NCBI GenBank assembly: GCA_001724315.1
Contig: MEEC01000043.1
Location: 1 to 19,112 of the forward strand
Source of the DNA: Lautropia sp. SCN 70-15
GTDB lineage: Bacteria > Pseudomonadota > Gammaproteobacteria > Burkholderiales > Burkholderiaceae_E
DNA length: 19,112 nt
Direction of reading: 5' to 3'
The notes under the pieces were generated by a model. That model did no database searches, was not told the DNA's origin, and saw only the letters and a list, made by a program, of their open reading frames with translations. The position numbers were made by a program, and so were the translations under genes. Shown in pieces: positions 6,773 to 12,741 of this stretch; position 1 is the stretch's first letter, and every line of letters begins with the position of its first letter.

Positions 6773-7555
6773 TCAGGCGCCCTTGAACTCGGGCTTGCGC
6801 TTCTCCATGAAGGCGCGGGTACCCTCGCGATAGTCTTCGCTGACCATGCAGGCCGCGATCGCGGCTTCGGCCGCCGCCATGTCGCGATCGCCGGGGTCGC
6901 GGATCAGCTGGTTGACCGTCTTCTTGAGCGCGCGCAGCGTGAGCGGCGCGTTCTCGGCCACGTTGGCACACCACTCGTCGACCATCTGGTCGAAGCTCTC
7001 GGCCGGCGCCGTGCGGCTCACGAAGCCCATCCGCACCGCATCCTCGGCGCCGAAGATGCGCGCCGAGAAGAAGATGTCCATCGTGTTCTGCAGGCCGAAC
7101 ACGTCGAGGAAGCGGCGCACGCCGATCGCGTTGTAGCCCAGGCCGAGCCGGCCGGCCGGCATCCGGAAGCGCGCGTCGTCACGCGCGAAACGGATGTCGC
7201 AGGCCGCCGCCAGGCCAAGCCCGCCGCCGAAGCAGATGCCGCGGATCTTCGCGATCACCGGCTTGCTGCAGCGGGTCGGCGCCACGTAGGCGGCTTCCAC
7301 CGACTCGCCGTACCTGTCCTTGCGTTCCCCGCCGCTGCGCTCGGTCTCGAACTGCGAGATGTCCGCGCCCGACACGAAGGCCTTGTCGCCGTCGCCCTCG
7401 ATGACGACCAGCCTGACCTCGGGGTCGGCATCGTGCTGCTCGAGCGCCTTGGGCAGCGCCGCCCACATGTCGGTGGACATCGCGTTGTACTTGGCGGGGT
7501 TCGAGATGATGACGCGGCCGATCGGGCCGTCGCGCCTGACGATCAATTCGGGCAT
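6773..7555 (-). CDS. Crotonase-fold (enoyl-CoA hydratase/isomerase family) protein without the catalytic Glu pair
   Basis: The 260-residue protein has the crotonase fold, which acts on acyl-CoA thioesters in the cytosol. The first oxyanion-hole stretch 'KAFVSGADISQFE' is at residues 58-70 and the second, 'IRGICFGGGLGLAAACDIRFA', at about 104-124. The C-terminal 'GTRAFMEKRKPEFKG' is a typical family end. Where classical enoyl-CoA hydratase has its two catalytic glutamates, this protein has Gly114 ('GGGLGLA') and Ala134 ('RMPAGRLGLGY'). Simple hydration of enoyl-CoA is therefore doubtful, and isomerase, hydrolase or C-C cleavage chemistry is possible. GGAGAAGG precedes the ATG. It is the last gene of the left arm, 67 bases after the Bug-type gene. 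It is a paralogue of the protein at 10663-11469. Confidence 0.9.
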   Translation of the reverse strand: MPELIVRRDGPIGRVIISNPAKYNAMSTDMWAALPKALEQHDADPEVRLVVIEGDGDKAFVSGADISQFETERSGGERKDRYGESVEAAYVAPTRCSKPVIAKIRGICFGGGLGLAAACDIRFARDDARFRMPAGRLGLGYNAIGVRRFLDVFGLQNTMDIFFSARIFGAEDAVRMGFVSRTAPAESFDQMVDEWCANVAENAPLTLRALKKTVNQLIRDPGDRDMAAAEAAIAACMVSEDYREGTRAFMEKRKPEFKGA

Positions 7556-7584
7556 TGCCTTCTCCAGTGTTCGTTCGTGTTGTG

Positions 7585-7620
7585 CCGGCGTGCGCGGAAT
7601 TCCTCCCGCGCGAGCCGGCC
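7585..7620 (-). other. Nested stem-loop between the Bug-type gene and the crotonase gene
   Basis: Two GCCGGC copies (7585-7590 and 7615-7620) can pair as an outer 6-bp stem. Inside them GCGCGG (7593-7598) pairs with CCGCGC (7607-7612). It lies just 3' of the binding-protein stop codon on the transcribed strand. No T tract follows. The likely role is to stabilise the upstream message or attenuate transcription, so that the binding protein is made in excess over the enzyme. Confidence 0.5.
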
Positions 7621-7622
7621 GT

Positions 7623-8585
7623 TCAGTTGCCCACGCCGGAAGCGAGCGTCAGCTCGCGCTGCGCCGCGCCGTCGGCCTCCACCCAGCGCTTGAACTCGGC
7701 AGGGGACTCGGAGGGTGCGGGGCCGTTGCCCGAGCCTTCGAGCTTGGCGCGCAGGGCCGGATCGGCCAGCACCTTGCGGCTCGCCTCGAAGAGCCGGTTC
7801 ACGATCGGCTCAGGCAGGCCGGCCGGCCCGAACAGGCCGAAGGAGAACGAGTACTCGTAGTCCTTGACGCCGCCCTCGGCGACCGAAGGCAGCTCGGGGA
7901 ACATCGGCGAGCGCTCGGCCGTGGTCACCGCGATGACCTTCAGTCGGCCGGCCTTGGCCAGCGGCAGCACCGAAGGCGGCGTCGCGAAGCTGATCTGGGT
8001 CTCGCCCGCGACGATGCCCTGCAGCGCCGCCGCGCCGCCCTTGTAGGGGATGTGGACGATGTCGACGCCCGCCCGCTTGGTGAAGAGCAGGCCGGGAAGA
8101 TGCGTGCCGCCGCCCATCCCGGAAGACGCGTAGTTCAGCTTGCCGGGCTCGGCCTTGGCCTTGGCCACGAGCTGGGCGACGTTGTCGACCCCGAGCTCGT
8201 TCGACACCGCGACCAGCAGCGGCGCGGTCGTCCAGCGCGTGATCGGGGTGAAGTCCTTGCCGCCGTACTTGAAGTCCTTGTAGATGACCTGCAGGCTGCC
8301 GTAAGCGCTGCTGTTGTTCATGAAAAGCGTGTAGCCGTCGGGCGCCGCCCCCGCCACCATGCCGGCGGCGATCGTCGTGCCGGCGCCGGGCTTGTTCTCC
8401 ACGATCACCGGCTGGCCGAGCTCGCGGGACAGCGCCTCGGCCACCGGGCGGGCGACCGCGTCGGCCCCGCCGCCCGGCGGAAAGCCGATCACCAGGCGGA
8501 TCGGTTTCTCGGGCCAGGCCTGGGCGCCCGCGATCGCGGCCTGCACGGCAAGCGCCAGGCCCAGTGCGATCTTCGTCTTCTTCAT
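7623..8585 (-). CDS. Bug-family (tripartite tricarboxylate transporter) periplasmic solute-binding protein
   Basis: The 320-residue length is typical. An N-terminal signal peptide 'MKKTKIALGLALAVQAAIAGAQA' (abridged: Lys-rich start, hydrophobic core, AxA cut near residue 22) directs export to the periplasm. The mature part starts 'WPEKPIRLVIGFPPGGGADAVAR', the Bug-family hallmark. It then has 'VENKPGAGTTIAA' (about 63-75), 'YASSGMGGGTHLPG' and 'HIPYKGGAAALQGIVAGE', the usual carboxylate-contact loops. Family members capture mono-, di- or tricarboxylates, aromatic acids or amides. No TctA/TctB membrane partners are present in the window. That is common for these abundant orphan binding proteins, which borrow a membrane unit or act as sensors. 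It lies between the CoA-transferase and the crotonase-fold gene, so its ligand is probably a substrate or precursor of that pathway. Confidence 0.93.
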   Translation of the reverse strand: MKKTKIALGLALAVQAAIAGAQAWPEKPIRLVIGFPPGGGADAVARPVAEALSRELGQPVIVENKPGAGTTIAAGMVAGAAPDGYTLFMNNSSAYGSLQVIYKDFKYGGKDFTPITRWTTAPLLVAVSNELGVDNVAQLVAKAKAEPGKLNYASSGMGGGTHLPGLLFTKRAGVDIVHIPYKGGAAALQGIVAGETQISFATPPSVLPLAKAGRLKVIAVTTAERSPMFPELPSVAEGGVKDYEYSFSFGLFGPAGLPEPIVNRLFEASRKVLADPALRAKLEGSGNGPAPSESPAEFKRWVEADGAAQRELTLASGVGN

Positions 8586-8627
8586 CTTCGTCTCTCTCGT
8601 TGGTGAACGGGTAATCGGTTGCGTATC

Positions 8628-8685
8628 GGGCTGCGTGCCCGCCAGATGGCTGCGGGCCCGCCAGATGGCTGCGGGCCCGCTAGAT
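8628..8685. repeat. 19-bp tandem direct repeat
   Basis: The unit GCCAGATGGCTGCGGGCCC occurs twice exactly (8641-8659, 8660-8678). It is flanked by a degenerate partial copy on the left (GGGCTGCGTGCCC, 8628-8640) and a partial copy on the right (GCTAGAT, from 8679). The right remnant overlaps the last codons and stop of the CoA-transferase gene at 8680-8682. Each full unit brings a self-complementary GCGGGCCCGC. The repeats fill much of the 94-base gap before the Bug-type gene. Slippage duplication is likely. Confidence 0.75.
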
Positions 8686-9876
8686 CACGCCTTCGGCGCG
8701 CATCCGTGCGATCTCGGCGTCGTCGTAGCCGGCCTCGCGCAGGACCTCGTCGGTCTGCTCGCCCCAGTAGGGCGCGGCGGTGACGACCGCCGCCGGCGTG
8801 CGCGACAGCGTCACCGGCTGGGTGATCACGCGGATCGGCTTGCCGTCCGAGGTGTGCGTTTCCTCGACCACGCCGAGGTGCCGGATCTGCTCGTCCTCGA
8901 CCATCTGCGGCACGGTGTAGACCGGCCCGCAGGGCACCCCTGCGGCATTCAGCGTGTCGACCCAGTGGCCGACGGTGTTCGTGGCGAACACCTCGTCGAG
9001 CGCGGCATTGAGCCGGGCCCGGTTCTTCACGCGCAGCTTCTCGTTGGCCCAGTCCGGATCGTCGACCCACTCGGGCCGGCCGATCGTGTTGCACAGCCTG
9101 ATCCAGGTGCCCTGCCCCGACGCGCCCAGATTCAGCTCGCCGTCGGCCGCGCGGAACATTCCCATCGGCGAGCTGGTCGGGTGGTCGTTGCCCGCCCGCA
9201 GCGGCTCCTCGCCCTCGTTCAGGTAGCGCGCGACCTGGAAATCCATCATGGCCACCTGCGAGTGCAGCAGCGAGGCATGCACCCACTGGCCCTCGCCCGA
9301 GCGCTCGCGATCGCGCAGCGCCACCAGGATGCCGATCGCCGCGTACAGGCCGGTGCTCGAGTCGGCCACCGCGATGCCGGCGCGGATCGGGCCGGTCTCC
9401 GGAAAACCGGTCACCGCCATCAGGCCACCCATGCCCTGGACGATCTGGTCGAAGCCCGGGCGCTTGGCATAAGGGCCGTCCTGGCCGAAGCCCGAGATGC
9501 TCGCCAGGATGATCCGCGGGTTGATCGCCTTCAGCGACGCGTAGTCCACCCCGAGCCGCGCCTTGACGTCGGGCCGCCAGTTCTCGACCACGATGTCGGC
9601 ATCCTTCACCAGCCGCTTGAACACCTCCAGGCCCTCGGGCTTCTTGAGGTTCAGCGTCAGCGCCCGCTTGTTGCGGTTGAGGTTCTGGAAGTCGCCGCCC
9701 AGGCGATTGCCCGCGAACATGCCCTCGTTCGGGTCCACGCCCGGCGGCGGCTCGATGCGGATCACGTCGGCGCCGAAGTCGGCGAGCATGCGCACGCAGG
9801 TGGGGCCGGCCCGCACCCGGGAGAGGTCCAGCACACGCAGGCCCTCGAGCGCGCGCGACGCAGTGATCTTCGCCAT
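8680..9876 (-). CDS. Class III (CaiB/BaiF) CoA-transferase, left arm
   Basis: Class III transferases move CoA between an acyl-CoA donor and a free acid through a mixed anhydride on an Asp. The 398-residue protein has 'LEGLRVLDLSRVRAGP' (10-25), 'LADFGADVIRIEPP' (31-44), 'NRNKRALTLNLK' (67-78), 'VENWRPDV' (97-104) and 'SGFGQDGPYAKRPGFDQIVQ' at 128-147. The probable nucleophile is Asp172 in 'AGIAVADSSTG'. The start at 9876 is preferred over an in-frame GTG at 9885 because AAGGAG (complement of 9885-9890) lies 8 bases upstream. The gene heads the left arm and is transcribed away from gntR. The shared region holds a near-consensus promoter. The acid it activates is unknown. The family includes formyl-, succinyl-, carnitine- and benzylsuccinate-CoA transferases, and the neighbouring Bug-type protein suggests an imported carboxylate. 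Confidence 0.93.
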   Translation of the reverse strand: MAKITASRALEGLRVLDLSRVRAGPTCVRMLADFGADVIRIEPPPGVDPNEGMFAGNRLGGDFQNLNRNKRALTLNLKKPEGLEVFKRLVKDADIVVENWRPDVKARLGVDYASLKAINPRIILASISGFGQDGPYAKRPGFDQIVQGMGGLMAVTGFPETGPIRAGIAVADSSTGLYAAIGILVALRDRERSGEGQWVHASLLHSQVAMMDFQVARYLNEGEEPLRAGNDHPTSSPMGMFRAADGELNLGASGQGTWIRLCNTIGRPEWVDDPDWANEKLRVKNRARLNAALDEVFATNTVGHWVDTLNAAGVPCGPVYTVPQMVEDEQIRHLGVVEETHTSDGKPIRVITQPVTLSRTPAAVVTAAPYWGEQTDEVLREAGYDDAEIARMRAEGVI

Positions 9877-9905
9877 CCCCCTCACTCCTTGATATCCGAT
9901 GAAGC

Positions 9906-9934
9906 GTTATAAATATATTTTTGGAGATTGACAA
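9906..9934 (-). promoter_or_regulatory. Promoter of the left (CoA-transferase) arm
   Basis: Read on the - strand, TTGTCA (9934-9929) is followed after exactly 17 bases by TATAAC (9911-9906). Each differs from the sigma-70 consensus by one base. Transcription would start near 9899, giving a leader of about 23 bases with AAGGAG (9890-9885) before the ATG at 9876. The region is strikingly AT-rich compared with its surroundings. Confidence 0.7.
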
Positions 9935-9941
9935 TATTCAA
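9928..9941. promoter_or_regulatory. Candidate GntR operator dyad over both -35 boxes
   Basis: TTGA (9928-9931) and TCAA (9938-9941) form an inverted pair with a 6-base spacer. This is the size and style of half-sites bound by FadR-subfamily GntR dimers. The dyad is imperfect inside the spacer. Its place across both facing -35 hexamers would let one bound dimer repress both directions, including the regulator's own gene. This is an inference from position and symmetry only. Confidence 0.4.
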
Positions 9942-9956
9942 AGGATGAAATAAAAA
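9928..9956 (+). promoter_or_regulatory. Promoter of gntR, overlapping the divergent promoter
   Basis: TTGACA (9928-9933) is a perfect -35. After exactly 17 bases comes TAAAAA (9951-9956), which matches four of six -10 bases. The start of transcription would fall at about 9963, which is the A of the gntR start codon. The -35 overlaps the - strand -35 (9929-9934) by five bases, so both polymerases could not bind together. Confidence 0.6.
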
Positions 9957-9962
9957 ATTCGC

Positions 9963-10619
9963 ATGAAGGCCAGCGAGCGAATCCGGAACAGCATCGAGTC
10001 GCAGATCCGCTGCGGCGCGTTGCTGCCGGGCGACCCGGTGGACGAAGAGCGGCTGATGACGGAGTTCGGCGTCTCCCGCACGCCGGTTCGCGAAGCGCTG
10101 CTGCAGCTGCGTGCCGCCGAGATGGTGACCGCGCTGCCGCGCGGCGGCGCGGTGGTATCCAAGCTCGACGTGTCGCAGCTCTTCGCCATGTGGGAACTGC
10201 TCGCCGACCTCGAAGGCCTGGCCGCCCGCTATGCCTGCGCCCGGATGTCGAAGCCGGAACGCCAGGCGCTCGCCGACCTGCACCGCGAGGCCGAGGCGGT
10301 GGTCGATGCCGACGACGAGCGCGGCTGGGAGCAGGCCAACATGCGCTTTCACGAGCTGATCTACGCGGGCGCCCGCAACCCCTATCTGCACCAGGAGATC
10401 CTGCGGATGCGCACGCGCACCCAGGCCTACCGGCGGCACGCCTTCAGCGCGGTGGTCAGGCTGCGGATCTCGTACGACGGCCACTCGGGGATCGTCGACG
10501 CGATCCTCGCGAACGACTGCGAGGCCGCTGCGCGCGCAGGCTTCGCGCACCTCAACCCGAGTGGCTCGCCGCTGGTCACCGACCTGTTGATGAAGCTGCC
10601 CAGGGAATTGCTGGACTGA
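9963..10619 (+). CDS. GntR-family transcriptional regulator, FCD (FadR) subfamily
   Basis: The 218-residue protein has a winged helix-turn-helix at about 1-65, with the recognition-helix motif 'FGVSRTPVREALLQLRA' at 35-51, followed by an all-helical FCD ligand domain. Likely FCD metal or ligand contacts are His130 ('NMRFHELI'), His174 ('DGHSGIVDAI') and His196 ('FAHLN'). The usual acidic ligand before 'xxxH' is Asn126 here. FCD regulators usually sense organic acids or their CoA esters, which fits the flanking CoA-transferases and binding proteins. It is divergent from the left arm and heads the right arm. The probable role is to repress both until an inducer binds. No ribosome binding site is visible within 15 bases of the ATG (AAGGA ends 17 bases away), so translation may be leaderless. 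Confidence 0.92.
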   Translation: MKASERIRNSIESQIRCGALLPGDPVDEERLMTEFGVSRTPVREALLQLRAAEMVTALPRGGAVVSKLDVSQLFAMWELLADLEGLAARYACARMSKPERQALADLHREAEAVVDADDERGWEQANMRFHELIYAGARNPYLHQEILRMRTRTQAYRRHAFSAVVRLRISYDGHSGIVDAILANDCEAAARAGFAHLNPSGSPLVTDLLMKLPRELLD

Positions 10620-10662
10620 CCCCGCCCCGGGCGCGAAAAGAAAAGAACGAGAGGAGACGACG

Positions 10663-11469
10663 ATGAACGCAGCCGGGATTTCCCGCACCGAGAAGATGAT
10701 CGCCCGCAAGGACGGCCCGATCGGCTGGATCGTCTTCAACAATCCGGCTCGCCGCAACGCGGTCTCGGTCGAGATGTGGGAGGCGCTGGCCGAGATCGTC
10801 GACGACTACGCCCGCGACCCGGCGATCCGCGTGATCGTCGCGCGCGGCGCCGGCGGCAAGGCCTTCGTGTCGGGCGCCGACATCTCCGAGTTCGAGCAGA
10901 AGCGCTCCACGCCCGAGAGCACCGAGGCCTACCGCCGGATCTCCGAGCGCGGCGGCGAGGCCCTTCGCCTGGTCGGCAAGCCCACGGTCGCCATGATCGA
11001 GGGCTTCTGCATCGGCGGCGGCGTGTCGCTGGCGCTGTCCTGCGACCTGCGCATCGCCGCCGAGAGCGCGCGCTTCGGCGTGCCGGCCGCGCGCCTCGGC
11101 CTGGGCTACGAGCTGCCCGGCGTGAAGAAGCTGGTCGACGTGGTCGGCCCGGCCTTCGCCAAGGAGATCTTCTACACGGCCCGCCAGTTCACGGCGGCCG
11201 AGGCGCTGCAGATGGGCCTGATCAACCGCATGGTGGCCGACGACCAGCTCGAGTCCTACGTGGCCGACTATGCGCGAACGATTGCAGCCAATGCACCCCT
11301 GACGGTGGCCTCGATCAAGACGATCGTTGGCGAGGCGCTGAAGGACGAGTCCAAGCGCGACGAAGCGCTCTGCGACCGCGTCGTCGATCAATGCTTCAAC
11401 AGCGAGGATTACGTCGAGGGCCGCCGCGCCTTCATGGAGAAGCGCCCGGCGGTCTTCAAGGGCCGCTGA
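10663..11469 (+). CDS. Crotonase-fold (enoyl-CoA hydratase/isomerase family) protein without the catalytic Glu pair, right arm
   Basis: The 268-residue protein acts on acyl-CoA thioesters. 'KAFVSGADISEFEQK' at 66-80 and 'IEGFCIGGGVSLALSCDLRIA' around 112-132 form the CoA-binding oxyanion hole. The C-terminal 'GRRAFMEKRPAVFKG' matches the left-arm paralogue. The two catalytic glutamates of classical enoyl-CoA hydratase are replaced by Ser122 ('GGVSLA') and Ala142 ('GVPAARLGLGYE'). Glu150 in 'LGYELPGV' is a possible substitute acid, whereas the left-arm paralogue has Asn at that place. The two proteins may thus handle successive or different substrates. The start at 10663 is supported by a GAGAGGAG just upstream, and the inner ATG at 10696 has no such site. 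It follows gntR by 43 bases and probably shares its transcript. Confidence 0.9.
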   Translation: MNAAGISRTEKMIARKDGPIGWIVFNNPARRNAVSVEMWEALAEIVDDYARDPAIRVIVARGAGGKAFVSGADISEFEQKRSTPESTEAYRRISERGGEALRLVGKPTVAMIEGFCIGGGVSLALSCDLRIAAESARFGVPAARLGLGYELPGVKKLVDVVGPAFAKEIFYTARQFTAAEALQMGLINRMVADDQLESYVADYARTIAANAPLTVASIKTIVGEALKDESKRDEALCDRVVDQCFNSEDYVEGRRAFMEKRPAVFKGR

Positions 11470-11588
11470 GCGCACAGCGCTACGCACCGTCGGCCCGCCC
11501 AGCCGGCAAGGTGTTCGCTTCCGGGCAATCCCGGGCACGCAGAAGCCGCACAGAGCTTCGCCCACAACATCGAGATGGAGGAGTCACC

Positions 11589-12635
11589 ATGAACCTGCGG
11601 ATCCGCACCCTGCTCGCGGCCACCTGCGCGGCCTTCGGCCTCTCGGCCGGAAGCGCCAGCGCGCAGATGGCCGACTGGGAGACCAAGCTCTACGAGGCCG
11701 CCAAGGCGGAGAAGGAATTCACCGTCTACACCGCCCACTACAACACCGAGGAGATCGCGAACCTCTGCGCGGCCTTCGAGAAGAAGTACGCGGGCGTCAA
11801 GTGCAACTTCGTGCGCACCACCGCGCAGGTGGCCTTCCAGCGCCTGCAGCAGGACCTGAAGGCGAACCGCCCGGTGGCCTCTGTGTTCAGCAGCACCGAC
11901 GTCAGCCACTATCCGGCGCTGCGCAAGATGGGCGCGCTCATGCAGTACAAGCCCAACAACTGGGACCAGATGGTCGACTCGCTGAAGGAGTACAGCGATC
12001 CCGAGCACTATTCGGTGACCACGGCCGCCGCCCTGATGCTGATCACCTACAACACCGAGCTGGTCAAGGAGGCCGACGCGCCGAAGAACTGGCCCGACCT
12101 GCTCGACCCGAAGTGGAAGGACAAGGTGTCGATCGGCCATCCCGCCTTCAGCGGCTACGTGGGCACCTGGGTCGTCCTGATGCGCAAGCTCTACGGCTGG
12201 GAGTACTTCGAGAAGCTCGAGAAGAACAACCCGCAGATCGGCCGCTCGGTCAACGACACGGTCACGATGCTCAACGCCAAGGAGCGCTGGGTCGCGGCGG
12301 GACCCGAGGCCACCACGCTGATGAGCCGCGACAAGGGCAACCCGCTCGCGGTCGTCTACCCGACCGACGGGGCGCTGCTGATGGTGTCGCCCAGCTCCGT
12401 GCTTGCCAGCGCGCCGGCGCCCAATGCCGGCAAGCTCTTCATCGAGTTCCTGCTCAGCAAGGAAGCCGCCGAGACCCAGGTGAAGAACCACGCGCTCTCG
12501 CTGGTCAAGGGTGTCGCGGTGGGGCCGGGCAAGAAGCCGCTCGAGCAGATCAAGGTCGCGCGCCCGACCGCCGACGAGATCGCCAAGGGCATCCCCGAGG
12601 TGAAGGAGAAGTTCCGCGACACCTTCGGGATCTGA
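11589..12635 (+). CDS. ABC transporter periplasmic substrate-binding protein (FbpA/AfuA-like fold, substrate unknown)
   Basis: The 348-residue protein has a signal peptide (Arg-containing start, hydrophobic core, 'SASA' cut near residue 25) and a mature part beginning 'QMADWETKLYEAAKAEKE'. Features of the extracellular-solute-binding family 1/6 include 'FTVYTAHYNTEEI' (44-56), 'VASVFSSTDVSHYPAL' (96-111), 'MLITYNTELV' (150-159), 'NWPDLLDPKWKDKV' (167-180) and 'FIEFLLSKEAAE' near the C terminus. Such proteins are often called iron(III)-binding. The adjacent Tyr-Tyr pair that holds iron in FbpA is not seen, so an organic anion is more likely in this setting. GGAGGAG (11577-11583) at 5-base spacing fixes the start. 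The frame is open far upstream without such a site. The permease follows after a strong stem-loop. Confidence 0.92.
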   Translation: MNLRIRTLLAATCAAFGLSAGSASAQMADWETKLYEAAKAEKEFTVYTAHYNTEEIANLCAAFEKKYAGVKCNFVRTTAQVAFQRLQQDLKANRPVASVFSSTDVSHYPALRKMGALMQYKPNNWDQMVDSLKEYSDPEHYSVTTAAALMLITYNTELVKEADAPKNWPDLLDPKWKDKVSIGHPAFSGYVGTWVVLMRKLYGWEYFEKLEKNNPQIGRSVNDTVTMLNAKERWVAAGPEATTLMSRDKGNPLAVVYPTDGALLMVSPSSVLASAPAPNAGKLFIEFLLSKEAAETQVKNHALSLVKGVAVGPGKKPLEQIKVARPTADEIAKGIPEVKEKFRDTFGI

Positions 12636-12661
12636 TCGCGAGCGCCTCGCGCGCCCGCCCC

Positions 12662-12716
12662 GGACCCTGGCTGTGCCCGCCCGCGGGCAGGCCCCTCGAG
12701 GGCCTGCCCGGGGTCC
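12662..12716 (+). other. Nested stem-loop between binding-protein and permease genes
   Basis: CGGGCAGGCCC (12684-12694) and GGGCCTGCCCG (12700-12710) form a perfect 11-bp hairpin with a 5-base loop. GGACCC (12662-12667) and GGGTCC (12711-12716) can close an outer stem around it. No T run follows. In importer operons, structures at this place commonly protect the upstream message so that the binding protein exceeds the membrane parts. That role is inferred here. Confidence 0.65.
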
Positions 12717-12741
12717 TTCCCGACCGCCCCGGAAATCCGTC

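Noticed and set aside
11521..11535. Short inverted repeat CCGGG-CAAT-CCCGG before the ABC binding-protein gene
   Set aside because: A 5-bp GC stem without a T tract is expected by chance in this base composition.
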